Source of the DNA: Bacillota bacterium | GTDB taxonomy: Bacteria; Bacillota; Clostridia; Lachnospirales; Lachnospiraceae | Assembly: GCA_023408815.1 (NCBI GenBank) | Contig: JAEYJO010000010.1 | Location: 1-64,000, forward strand | Direction of reading: 5' to 3' | Length of the DNA: 64,000 nucleotides | Shown here: piece after piece, positions 1 through 7,761 of the stretch | Numbering within the stretch: the stretch's first letter is position 1 | Layout: each line of letters begins with the position of its first letter | Program-made: the position numbers and the translations under genes | The notes under the pieces: generated by a model | Seen by the model: the letters and a program-made list of their open reading frames with translations, nothing else | The model's database searches: none | Told to the model about the DNA's origin: nothing

Positions 1-124
1 TTTGCCATCCGGCTTCCTTCAGATTCGTAGTCACCCACGACACCCTTGCCATTGGCTATGTCCTTCCCACTACCGGGCGGACTCGGGACTTACACCCGTT
101 GAAACGTACGCCCGCCGGGCGCAC
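1..124 (-). mobile_element. Group II intron, 5' end (rest lies outside the window)
   Basis: Read on the minus strand, the sequence begins GTGCGCCCGGCGGGC at position 124 and continues with GGGTGTAAGTCCCGAGTC and, near the window edge, CTGAAGGAAGCCGGATGG. These match the conserved 5' boundary (GUGYG) and domain I blocks of bacterial group II introns. Only the first 124 bases are visible, so the reverse transcriptase gene and the catalytic domains V and VI cannot be checked. The upstream exon ends with a terminator hairpin plus a T-rich stretch, the usual landing site of class C introns, which supports a IIC assignment (inference). A short plus-strand reading frame across this stretch is not a gene. 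Confidence 0.8.
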
Positions 125-156
125 TACGAAAATGGGACCTGCTATTCGCAGATCCC
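125..156 (-). terminator. Intrinsic terminator after the agrD-like gene; intron target
   Basis: On the minus strand GGGATCTGC, a 5-base loop and GCAGGTCCC form a 9-bp stem. It has one G-U pair that would be a mismatch on the other strand, so the structure belongs to minus-strand RNA. ATTTTCGTA follows, and the intron begins at the very next base. Confidence 0.75.
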
Positions 157-204
157 ATCTATCTTAACCCCTTTACATGAAAAAGACGCTTGCCTCTTAA
201 ATTA

Positions 205-366
205 CTATGCTTCTATGTCCTTGTTAATAAACTCTTTTCTAACACTTTCTGGCATTTCTACTTCGTGAAGTAATACGGGTACACTCTTTCCAACAGTATT
301 TTTTACCGTATTACATGCTAAGTCCATAACCTTACTTGCTATCATTTTTTCAGTTCTTTCTTTCAT
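205..366 (-). CDS. AgrD-like signalling peptide precursor, cysteine-free core
   Basis: A 53-residue peptide begins MKERTEKM. The ATG at 366 is chosen because GAAAGGGG lies 7 bases upstream; the in-frame ATG at 372 is too close to that site. The N-terminal part is amphipathic, as in AgrD precursors. The end, KSVPVLLHEVEMPESVRKEF, resembles the core and acidic recognition tail of clostridial AgrD peptides (compare ...H..E.P.SLR.E in Clostridium perfringens AgrD, from memory). The usual ring cysteine is absent; the serine in KSVPVLL could form a lactone instead, as in known serine-lactone members. The divergent neighbours are an AgrC-like kinase and a LytTR regulator, which supports a signalling role. 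No AgrB processing protease gene is in view. The AgrD assignment is inference from context and the tail motif. Confidence 0.6.
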   Translation of the reverse strand: MKERTEKMIASKVMDLACNTVKNTVGKSVPVLLHEVEMPESVRKEFINKDIEA

Positions 367-420
367 TCCCATACCCCTTTCTATCACAGTATAAAAAATG
401 TTAACCAACTATGAATTATT

Positions 421-532
421 ATAGTTAAATTTTTATCTTTTGGTTAAATATTGCAATGAACGTTCAATTTTTTGCATTTTACGTCAAAATTATCCATTTT
501 TCCCTAAATTATCTTTACTCTACTAGGTTAAA
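421..532. promoter_or_regulatory. Candidate LytTR-regulator boxes in the divergent agr-like promoter region
   Basis: The AT-rich 409-600 spacer between the peptide gene and the kinase gene holds three related boxes: ATAGTTAAA (421-429), TTGGTTAAA (440-448) and TAGGTTAAA (524-532). AgrA and other LytTR regulators bind paired direct repeats of roughly ACAGTTAAG. The first pair starts 19 bases apart, slightly closer than the classical spacing. An inverted repeat AACTAT-N8-ATAGTT partly overlaps the first box. Function is inferred. Confidence 0.35.
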
Positions 533-600
533 ATGATATGATTATATACGTTGAAATCCGTTATACTTCTTAAGATTTCATTATATCAGGGGGAAATTTC

Positions 601-1944
601 ATGAATTTTGATTCAACATTTATTTTAGTTTCATTAATTAATTCATTTATAATAATGGTATCAATGACCAACCTTCTTATTTTTCCTCCACATTTAATCA
701 ATAAATTGATTGTTTATTTTTACATATTGCTATGTCAGTTATTTTTTGCTCCTCAACTCGGACAATACATCATAATTTTTACGATTGGCGGAGCAGTATT
801 GATTATTGCTGCCTCTAATAAACATTTAGTTTTGAATTCTTTATTTGCTTTAATGGGCTATTTAGTTGCCATATTTATTAATTACATATTAATCTCTATT
901 TTAAATTTCTTTAAATTTACTGTTTCAGATTTATATTCACAGAATCATTATCTTCTCACCTTCGTAATCATAAATACTATTATTACATATATTGTTTCAA
1001 GATATTTAGGCGAGTATTTGAGACTTTTATATGATCAACACAAGCTTATATTCTCCAAAGAAGTACTACTTCTTTTTATATCAGAAGTTGTAGCTTGTAC
1101 ATTAATTTTTGCTTACAATATTATTCAAGGAGAACGGGAAGGTTATCCTTCTGAAATTGTTTATTTTAATACAATACTTTTTGGTACTTTCTTTATTATT
1201 ACCTTCATCATTTTCTTTTTCAGTCTCCGCATCATGTACAAGAATCAAGAGCTGGAATTTATTAAGCAACAGAAGCAATCCTTGGAAGAGTACGTAAAGA
1301 AAATAGAAGATTTATATCAAGATACCCGCATTTTCAAGCATGATTATATAAATATACTTTCCACCATGCAATATTATATCGACGACGATGATATAGATAA
1401 TTTGAAGGTGTTTTTCAGATCGAAAATCCTTCCCAGCAGCGAAGCTCTCAGGAACAAGGAATCTATTATCGGCAAGCTCAGCAACATTAAGGTTTTGGAG
1501 CTGAAGAGCATTTTATATGCCAAGTTGATTTCTGCCATGAACCAAAAGCTGAACATTACTTTGGAGATTCAAGAGGAAATAAGTTCCATATCCATGGATA
1601 CCTTGGATTTATCCACTGTAATAGGCGCTTTCATGGATAACGCTATCGAAGCTGCAAAAGCATCCGAGGAAAAAAAGCTTCTTATTCTTCTTATTTATAA
1701 CGAAGAATCTGTGACTATCGTTATTTCGAACTCGGCTCCCTCCATCGATATCAAGCTGGATGCCATTTACGATAAGGATGTCACATATAAAGAAGGTCAT
1801 AGCGGACTCGGTCTTTACAGCTCCAACAAAATATTAGATAAATACAGCAACGTAATTCACTCGACCAATTATAACTATAATATTTTTACGCAAACGCTGG
1901 AAATATGCACGCAGCACAATACTGAAGAGGTGTATTCGACTTGA
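601..1944 (+). CDS. AgrC-like GHKL sensor histidine kinase
   Basis: The 447-residue protein has about six or seven hydrophobic segments in residues 1-215, then a coiled linker and a GHKL kinase core. Visible motifs are the H-box FKHDYINIL with H247, the N-box FMDNAIEAAK with N347, and the G-box GHSGLGLY near residues 399-406. This is the layout of AgrC-type receptors of cyclic peptide pheromones. GGGGG lies 7 bases before the ATG. The stop overlaps the start of the LytTR regulator gene, so the two are translationally coupled. The first half of the gene is much more AT-rich than the following genes. The divergent small peptide is the obvious ligand candidate; the exact signal is unproven. Confidence 0.85.
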   Translation: MNFDSTFILVSLINSFIIMVSMTNLLIFPPHLINKLIVYFYILLCQLFFAPQLGQYIIIFTIGGAVLIIAASNKHLVLNSLFALMGYLVAIFINYILISILNFFKFTVSDLYSQNHYLLTFVIINTIITYIVSRYLGEYLRLLYDQHKLIFSKEVLLLFISEVVACTLIFAYNIIQGEREGYPSEIVYFNTILFGTFFIITFIIFFFSLRIMYKNQELEFIKQQKQSLEEYVKKIEDLYQDTRIFKHDYINILSTMQYYIDDDDIDNLKVFFRSKILPSSEALRNKESIIGKLSNIKVLELKSILYAKLISAMNQKLNITLEIQEEISSISMDTLDLSTVIGAFMDNAIEAAKASEEKKLLILLIYNEESVTIVISNSAPSIDIKLDAIYDKDVTYKEGHSGLGLYSSNKILDKYSNVIHSTNYNYNIFTQTLEICTQHNTEEVYST

Positions 1945-2681
1945 TTCCTATTTACTTATGCGAAGATGATAAATTCCAATTAGAATGCTGGAGAAAAATA
2001 ATTAATAATACCATTCTCATTAATGAGTGGGACATGAAAATAAAAGCAGCTACCGATGCCCCCTGTGATTTATTAAGATTGGTGAATAAAAGCAAGCCGG
2101 AAAATGCGGTTTATTTTCTGGACATCGACTTAAAAAACAGCATGAATGGAATTCAGCTCGCCGCCGAAATCAGGAAATATGATCCGAGGTCGTTTATCAT
2201 CTTCATTACAACGCATGAGGAAATGGCACTTAATACCTTCAAATACAAAGTCGAACCGCTGGGATATATAATAAAAGAAGCCCCTGATTTCAAAGATCAA
2301 ATCAAGGACTGCCTTCAGAACGTTTGTGAAAAGTATCATGTACCTAACAATCCGGTAACGGATGTGTTGACTATCCGCATGGAAAGTAAACTGTTGATCA
2401 TTCCCTATGATGAGATTTATTATATCGAACCTTCTACTCAGTCGCATCGGGTACGGCTTCACAAGGATCATGAAATATTGGAATTTTCATCCTCGCTCAC
2501 CGATATTAAGTCGAAGTTGGATAAACGGTTTATGATGTGTCATAAATCATTTATCGTGAACTGCAACCATATTTCCAGAGTGGACAAGAAAACATATACC
2601 GTTCACTTTAAGAACGGAAAAACATGCCCTTGTTCCGTCCGCTTATGCAATCAATTGTGCGGCCGGCTCGCCGAGTTGTAG
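1941..2681 (+). CDS. LytTR-family response regulator (AgrA-like)
   Basis: A 246-residue protein starts at a TTG that overlaps the stop codon of the kinase gene by four bases. Residues 1-125 form a receiver domain with acidic residues E8, D9 and D10 and the phospho-acceptor D61 in YFLDIDL. Residues about 140-240 form a LytTR DNA-binding domain (ESKLLIIPYDEIYYIE..., SLTDIKSKL, MMCHKSFIVN). The protein would be phosphorylated by the adjacent GHKL kinase and would bind direct-repeat boxes such as the GTTAAA elements upstream of the pair. A narrow 4-base gap separates it from the convergent zinc-ribbon gene. Confidence 0.88.
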   Translation: MIPIYLCEDDKFQLECWRKIINNTILINEWDMKIKAATDAPCDLLRLVNKSKPENAVYFLDIDLKNSMNGIQLAAEIRKYDPRSFIIFITTHEEMALNTFKYKVEPLGYIIKEAPDFKDQIKDCLQNVCEKYHVPNNPVTDVLTIRMESKLLIIPYDEIYYIEPSTQSHRVRLHKDHEILEFSSSLTDIKSKLDKRFMMCHKSFIVNCNHISRVDKKTYTVHFKNGKTCPCSVRLCNQLCGRLAEL

Positions 2682-2685
2682 AAGC

Positions 2686-3090
2686 TTAACTCTTTTTAAT
2701 GAACTCGGCACTGCATTTGGGACACCGGATTGCAATTTTGCCTTTGCCTTTTGGCACTCTTATTTTCTGCCTGCAATCAGGACATTTATATATGTGATGA
2801 GTCTTTCTTTGACTCATCGCATTTTTTTGTTTTAAAAAAAATTTTCGGATTCCCGCCGTATATTTCAGAAATGCCTGATTTTCCGCATAGCGCCGCGTAT
2901 AATTTCTGGAAAGCATACGGAAATAAGAGTAAATCAGCACCGCTAACGCTATTCCATATAGAAAATTCCACCTTGTAAATAGCGATACAATCATTGCCAC
3001 CAAGGCACCTGCAAGTAAAAATCTGTTCAGGGAATCCGGCCCGTAGGAACCGTATCTCCCCTGCATAAAGCGCATTAACTTCTCTCTCAC
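2686..3090 (-). CDS. Small membrane protein with C-terminal zinc ribbon
   Basis: A 134-residue protein has two closely spaced hydrophobic segments (about residues 22-41 and 43-60), then a basic stretch and a C-terminal CPDC...CPKC pair that should bind one zinc ion. Proteins with this layout are common and uncharacterised in clostridia. The C-terminal part would be cytoplasmic if the two helices form a hairpin. Nothing nearby indicates a partner: it converges on the agr-like regulator and is separated by about 115 bases from the TraX-family gene upstream on the same strand. No function is proposed. Confidence 0.7.
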   Translation of the reverse strand: MREKLMRFMQGRYGSYGPDSLNRFLLAGALVAMIVSLFTRWNFLYGIALAVLIYSYFRMLSRNYTRRYAENQAFLKYTAGIRKFFLKQKNAMSQRKTHHIYKCPDCRQKIRVPKGKGKIAIRCPKCSAEFIKKS

Positions 3091-3205
3091 AATCGTTGCT
3101 CCAATCCATAATTTTCCGTTTATAATAGCCTTGATATTTATTCTAAAGATTATGCGCTAAAATGCAATAAAACGATTCACAAATTTTCATTAAAAAAGGC
3201 TAAAC

Positions 3206-4018
3206 TTAAAACATCGCCACTTGACCTAAGCCTAACGCACAGGCGACAAGGTACAAAAGCAGTATATGAACCGGATAAAAAGCGTAGAAGAGCCATTTAA
3301 TATTCCAGCCTCTTTCTCCATTATATTTATGTATAGGAATCAATACCAAGAAAGCCGTTATCTCGGTAACCGACATCACCGTAAGGGTAGTGCATCCCAG
3401 ACCTGCCGACAAAGTCTTCCTGTTTCTGAAGAAGTACATAACCGCTATCGTAAGAACGCCGAAGGCGCTGTAATCCGTCTGCATAAATACTGCTGCACCC
3501 ATCCCGGCAACCAGAACGAGCACACTTAAGATGGCTTTTAGAATCTTATTCCATTCAGCTTTCTCCCCTATGAAGCGCAATCCTATCATAACGAGTAGTC
3601 CGAAAAGAAGAGTGAAGAATACATTCTGATATCCCCAATAGAAAAATGTTCCTTTAAAGCCGAGGTCGAAGGGTATCTCAGAAATTAAAGCGAACAAGAA
3701 TAATCTGCTCGCATATTTTTTTATATCATGCGTATGCTCAAAGCCCTCTATCAACAAAAAACAGAAGATGGGGAAGCCCAGCCGGCCCACCAGCCGCAGT
3801 ACAATATCGGCAACATAAAGTGCCATATTCTGCTGCATGAAATATGCGGCGGAACTAACGTCCATGATGGAGCCCAATCCCTCGCTTATCATCATTCTTT
3901 CCAATATAATGGCTCCCGTATGATCGATGAACATGACGATAATAGCAATCAGTTTAATGGTGCTTCCCGTAATTCCTTTTTTCTTAGGCATAATACCTGT
4001 TGTGGATACATTCTCCAT
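3206..4018 (-). CDS. TraX-family multi-pass membrane protein
   Basis: A 270-residue protein has about seven or eight hydrophobic segments. The N-terminal block GSTIKLIAIIVMFIDHTGAI matches the signature of the TraX family, named after the F-plasmid pilin acetyltransferase. In Firmicutes these chromosomal proteins are widespread, are not linked to conjugation genes, and probably acylate some surface component (family knowledge; substrate unknown). No conjugation genes are present here. The gene has its own promoter-like sequence and appears monocistronic. Confidence 0.8.
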   Translation of the reverse strand: MENVSTTGIMPKKKGITGSTIKLIAIIVMFIDHTGAIILERMMISEGLGSIMDVSSAAYFMQQNMALYVADIVLRLVGRLGFPIFCFLLIEGFEHTHDIKKYASRLFLFALISEIPFDLGFKGTFFYWGYQNVFFTLLFGLLVMIGLRFIGEKAEWNKILKAILSVLVLVAGMGAAVFMQTDYSAFGVLTIAVMYFFRNRKTLSAGLGCTTLTVMSVTEITAFLVLIPIHKYNGERGWNIKWLFYAFYPVHILLLYLVACALGLGQVAMF

Positions 4019-4105
4019 AATTATCTTCCTCTTCCTTAATCCGCATATTCCTATACTATGACTGATATTGCCAGCTTATTAAACAATAAATTAAATAACA
4101 ATATA

Positions 4106-4134
4106 TAGCATATAAATATTCATCGGATTTGTCA
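4106..4134 (-). promoter_or_regulatory. Sigma-A type promoter of the TraX-family gene
   Basis: On the minus strand TTGACA (4134-4129) and TATGCT (4111-4106) are separated by 17 bases, about 90 bases before the ATG. Confidence 0.55.
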
Positions 4135-4219
4135 ATCTTTTGTCAATACGTCGCCTTCAGTCTCTGTGCGTATTTTCTTTTATATTGGAGAGGGAATTAT
4201 TGAAGTTTGTCGTTTTTTC

Positions 4220-4900
4220 TTATTTTGCTTTGGGATATTCGGTGCAAAGAAGTCTATAAGGGGGCTCATCTTCTTCAATTGCAGGAAATCGTCCCATTTC
4301 TTCATAAAAGCGGTTATCAGAAGTATCATCGTTGCACATGGAAACTTCCCCGATCAACACATCTCCTGTTCCTTTTTTCACATCGAAATCATGATATTGA
4401 TGAGGCCATAAAGTAATGCTTTCTCCCGGCCGCAGTTCTACTCCTGTTCCTGCCTTAACATAGTAGGATCTCCCGTCCGAGTTAACCAATACATCGCCGT
4501 CATCAAACGTTCCGTCCCCCTTATCATTATATACATGTATAATCAGTGTTCCGCCGCCCCGGTTAATGATGTCTTCACTTTTTGTCCAGTGAAAGTGCAT
4601 GGGAGAATGCTGTCCCTCTTTGAGCATCAATAACTTTTCGGCATAAACCTTTTTATATTTCTTATTTTTTTGATTCCCGTTTCTTAAAGTGATCAGCGCA
4701 AAACCTACCTCTTCCCAATTACCCAAGCCATAATCCGTAATATCCCATCCCAGCATATTATCTCTGATTTCATCGTACTGCGCACTCTTATCCGCCCACT
4801 CTTCCGGTGTCCAGCCGCAAAAAGGGGGCAACTCAAAACCATGCTTTTTAATTAGCTTTTCCATATATTTAATACTATTATTTATTTCCGACCGTTTCAT
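4220..4900 (-). CDS. D-lyxose ketol-isomerase (cupin-type)
   Basis: The 226-residue protein matches cupin-fold D-lyxose isomerases (EC 5.3.1.15), which convert D-lyxose to D-xylulose and often also D-mannose to D-fructose. Visible family blocks are CGWTPEEW, MLGWDITDYG, the metal-binding MHFHWTKSEDIINRGGG and LWPHQYHDF; the histidines and glutamate would hold the divalent metal. The length fits the family. It is the last gene of the transporter and chemoreceptor operon, and its start lies inside the end of the chemoreceptor gene (23-base overlap). It is the only metabolic enzyme of the operon, so it is the best clue to the transported sugar: lyxose, mannose or a related pentose or hexose. No kinase for the product lies nearby. 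Confidence 0.88.
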   Translation of the reverse strand: MKRSEINNSIKYMEKLIKKHGFELPPFCGWTPEEWADKSAQYDEIRDNMLGWDITDYGLGNWEEVGFALITLRNGNQKNKKYKKVYAEKLLMLKEGQHSPMHFHWTKSEDIINRGGGTLIIHVYNDKGDGTFDDGDVLVNSDGRSYYVKAGTGVELRPGESITLWPHQYHDFDVKKGTGDVLIGEVSMCNDDTSDNRFYEEMGRFPAIEEDEPPYRLLCTEYPKAK

Positions 4901-6614
4901 CTTCCTTTTCCTCCATTGAATGAAAATATGATATATTATCAGAAAGCATCTGGGAGAGTCCGAATATTTTTTTTGTCAGCTCGACCATTTGATTTACGGA
5001 ATTCTCCATATCGATAGACACCTTCAGCGTATTTTCCGAATATCCGGCATTTCTGCCTGATTCCTGAAGCAGAAGAGCCATATCGGCACCAAGACATTCC
5101 TTTGTACCGCTTATCTCACCTATATCGTTTACCAGCGCCTTTACATTTTTCGCCAATACCATGATATTTTTTTCTAGCTCATCAAAAATAGCCTTGGTAC
5201 TGTTTACACCTCTTACTTGATTCTCCATGGCACTATTCACGTCTTCCATAACCTGAACCGAGGTCTGGGTCTCGTGAATCAGATTCATGACAATCTGCTC
5301 TATCTTTTTTGCCGAAACCGTGGACTGATCGGCTAATGATTTAATTTGCGCCGCAACAACAGCAAATCCCTTACCCAGTTCTCCCGCTCTTGCCGCTTCT
5401 ATACTGGCATTTAACGACAGCAGGTTGGTTTCCTCCGAAATATTTGCAATCAATGTTGTCGCTTCTTTAATTTCATGAGCAGATTGGTTGGTAATATTCG
5501 TCTGGCTGGAGATAGTGTTTATGGAGAGCAGCGAATCCTTTGTTATAGCTTCCAGTTCATTTAAGATTGTTCTCGTCTCTTTTCCCAATTCAAAATTTTT
5601 TTCAGATAAGGCTCCTATACTCTCTATGCTCTGCAGTGAGCTATCGATATGCCGGTTCATTTCCCGCATGCTTTCATCTGCATTCCGTATCGTATTTACC
5701 TGGGCGTTAGCCGACTCCTGTATGTCCCGGCTGGAAGAAAGCATCTTGTTTGCCGTACCTTTTGTGGCATCCGAAGCTTCCTGCATCTTGTCAGATACTT
5801 TATGCAGGATATTCGCCTTTTCCTTGATAGAGGAGATTACCTCCTTCATTTTTTCCTGCAATTTTTGAGTGTCCTTGGATAAATCACCGATTTCATCCTT
5901 TCTGTTTCTGATAAGCGCCGTTTTCAGTTCCAGATCTCCATTTGACAAGCTGTTCAGACAATCTCTGGCTTTTGTTAAATCCTTCAGCGTAGATTTTACA
6001 AACACAATGGAAAGAAGACAGAAAAAAACGAGTATAGCAGCTATCATTCCCATATTGGCATAGATAGCCGTACGAACAAGAGTCTGCATGCGTTCCACAC
6101 CGCGCACAGCAACCAGCGCTCCTGCCACTGCGCCCGATTCCGGCTGTTTGATCGGTATTGCGCAGGCATGATATTGCTTTCCCCCTATTTCGACCTTCTT
6201 CACAAAGATTTCCTTCTCCTCCTGATATACCCGGGCAATCATCTGCTTTACATTCTCAAAATCATCCAGCCTGTTCTCTCCTCCATCCTTCATAGAAGTA
6301 ACAATAGGATTCTCCCCAAAGTAAAATATAATATCAATACCTGTACTATCCTTTAAACTGTCGAGCAAAGATGCGGAAGCCGACACGTTAAAGTTCATTC
6401 CCCTCCAGACATTTCCGTCCTCTTTCAGAGCATAGTCTCCATACCCCTGCGTGCTGTAGAGATTAGATGCGGAAATTGCAACCGTTCTAAGTCCCTCCTC
6501 GATTTCCTGATACAAGCCTTTAGAAAATTGCACCTGGCTGATGAGCAGCGAAAATATGCTCGTCACTACGATCGGCACTATGGATAATATTAGAATTTTC
6601 CCTCTCATTTTCAT
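4878..6614 (-). CDS. Methyl-accepting chemotaxis protein of the lyxose-type operon
   Basis: A 578-residue chemoreceptor. TM1 is at about residues 8-27, an extracellular Cache-like sensor at about 28-185 and TM2 at about 187-208. A HAMP domain and a long signalling coiled coil follow. The hairpin tip contains NLLSLNASIEAARAGELGKG, the diagnostic sequence for binding CheA and CheW. It lies between the binding-protein gene and the isomerase gene, so the receptor is probably made together with the transporter and senses the same sugar, directly or via its binding protein (inference). AAGGTG lies 7 bases before the ATG. A stem-loop in the spacer before it may lower its expression relative to the binding protein. 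Confidence 0.9.
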   Translation of the reverse strand: MKMRGKILILSIVPIVVTSIFSLLISQVQFSKGLYQEIEEGLRTVAISASNLYSTQGYGDYALKEDGNVWRGMNFNVSASASLLDSLKDSTGIDIIFYFGENPIVTSMKDGGENRLDDFENVKQMIARVYQEEKEIFVKKVEIGGKQYHACAIPIKQPESGAVAGALVAVRGVERMQTLVRTAIYANMGMIAAILVFFCLLSIVFVKSTLKDLTKARDCLNSLSNGDLELKTALIRNRKDEIGDLSKDTQKLQEKMKEVISSIKEKANILHKVSDKMQEASDATKGTANKMLSSSRDIQESANAQVNTIRNADESMREMNRHIDSSLQSIESIGALSEKNFELGKETRTILNELEAITKDSLLSINTISSQTNITNQSAHEIKEATTLIANISEETNLLSLNASIEAARAGELGKGFAVVAAQIKSLADQSTVSAKKIEQIVMNLIHETQTSVQVMEDVNSAMENQVRGVNSTKAIFDELEKNIMVLAKNVKALVNDIGEISGTKECLGADMALLLQESGRNAGYSENTLKVSIDMENSVNQMVELTKKIFGLSQMLSDNISYFHSMEEKEDETVGNK

Positions 6615-6645
6615 GAAACATCACCTTTTGTTTCTCCGATTGAAA

Positions 6646-6678
6646 ATACGGGCTATCCCTATATGAGATAACCCGTAT
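6646..6678 (-). promoter_or_regulatory. Intercistronic stem-loop between binding protein and chemoreceptor
   Basis: On the minus strand ATACGGGTTATC and GATAGCCCGTAT form a 12-bp stem with one G-U pair and a 9-base loop, followed by TTTTC. The short T-run suggests a leaky terminator or an mRNA-stabilising element that favours the binding-protein transcript. Confidence 0.6.
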
Positions 6679-6702
6679 CCATTTCATTGCACTTTGAAGT
6701 AA

Positions 6703-7710
6703 TTACAGTCCCTCTTTGGTAATAACGGAAACTCCCGTATCCGTAACAGCTCCGCCGAAGCTTTCTCCGCCAAGTACCGCTACTGCTGCCTTCAAGCCTT
6801 CATAACCCATTACATCAGGATTCTGTGCCATAGTAGCCAGTAAGTATCCGTCTTTGATCAAAGATAAAATAGTATCGGATTTATCAAAGCCTACGCCGAC
6901 TACATCATCGCCTGCTTCCTGAATGGCATTGCCGACTCCGGTAGTGGAACCTTCATTAGCTCCGAAAATACCAACGCAACCGCTTGTGATGTAATTTGCC
7001 GCAATGTCCTTGGATTTCGCTGCATCACCTTCGCTATACTGGGTTTCGAGAATCTCGAAATCAGAGCCTTCGAAAGCGGAACGGAAGCCGGTTTCACGAG
7101 CCACGCAGGATGCCGTAGCCGCATTTACATTGACAACGCCAATTTTACCGGAGGTTATCCCTTTATCCGTAAGCGCCTTTAACATTTCATCGCCTGCTGT
7201 TTTTCCTGCTGCCTGATTATCTGTTGCAAAGGTAACTTCACCTTCAAAATCAGCCGCTGAATCCACATAGATGATTTTTACTCCGGCTGCAACCGCCTCT
7301 TCCAAAGCTGCCGTAACTGCATCCGGTCCGTTCGCTGCCAAAAGAATTGCATCCGCATTGTCCGCTACCGCATTATTGATACACTCGATTTGTTTTGCGT
7401 CATCCTTAACATCCGGCGCGAGCCACTTGTACTCAACGTTTCCAAGCTCATCTGCCGCTTTTTTGCATCCGGCATCCACATTCACCCAATGCTGATCCAT
7501 CTGATCCATCGTAATCAGATAAACCTTGTAGCTCTCTGCTGCCGCAGTTTCCTCGGGCGCAGCCTCTTCAGCCGGTGCCTCCGCAGTCTCCTCTGCTGCC
7601 GGTGCCGTACTCGTTTCTGCCGCAGGGGCAGTTTCCGTGCTTCCGCAGCCAGCCAGCATGGATGCTGCGACAACGACGCTCAATAATACACTGCATAATC
7701 TTCTCTTCAT
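6703..7710 (-). CDS. RbsB-like sugar-binding lipoprotein
   Basis: A 335-residue periplasmic-binding-protein-like lipoprotein. The signal peptide ends in the lipobox LAGC (C22). An Ala/Glu/Pro-rich linker (residues 25-60) tethers the sugar-binding fold, type I, family of ribose and galactose binding proteins. Typical blocks are YLITMDQMDQHWVNVDAGCK, NAVADNADAILLAANGPDAV, VGVGFDKSDTILSLIKDGYL and ATMAQNPDVMGYEGLKA. GGGAGG lies before the ATG. It follows the permease gene and precedes the chemoreceptor gene. The substrate is probably a pentose or hexose related to D-lyxose, judged only from the isomerase downstream. Confidence 0.9.
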   Translation of the reverse strand: MKRRLCSVLLSVVVAASMLAGCGSTETAPAAETSTAPAAEETAEAPAEEAAPEETAAAESYKVYLITMDQMDQHWVNVDAGCKKAADELGNVEYKWLAPDVKDDAKQIECINNAVADNADAILLAANGPDAVTAALEEAVAAGVKIIYVDSAADFEGEVTFATDNQAAGKTAGDEMLKALTDKGITSGKIGVVNVNAATASCVARETGFRSAFEGSDFEILETQYSEGDAAKSKDIAANYITSGCVGIFGANEGSTTGVGNAIQEAGDDVVGVGFDKSDTILSLIKDGYLLATMAQNPDVMGYEGLKAAVAVLGGESFGGAVTDTGVSVITKEGL

Positions 7711-7761
7711 TTAATATCCTCCCTTATGAAATATTTGGTTTGTATGATAAAGCAAATGCTT

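Noticed and set aside
2..268. Plus-strand open frame of 88 codons at the left edge
   Set aside because: It is antisense to the group II intron 5' end and the agrD-like gene; codons match no known family.
3206..4018. TraX-family gene as a sign of an integrated conjugative element
   Set aside because: No relaxase, coupling protein, integrase or attachment repeats are nearby; TraX-family genes are common on clostridial chromosomes.
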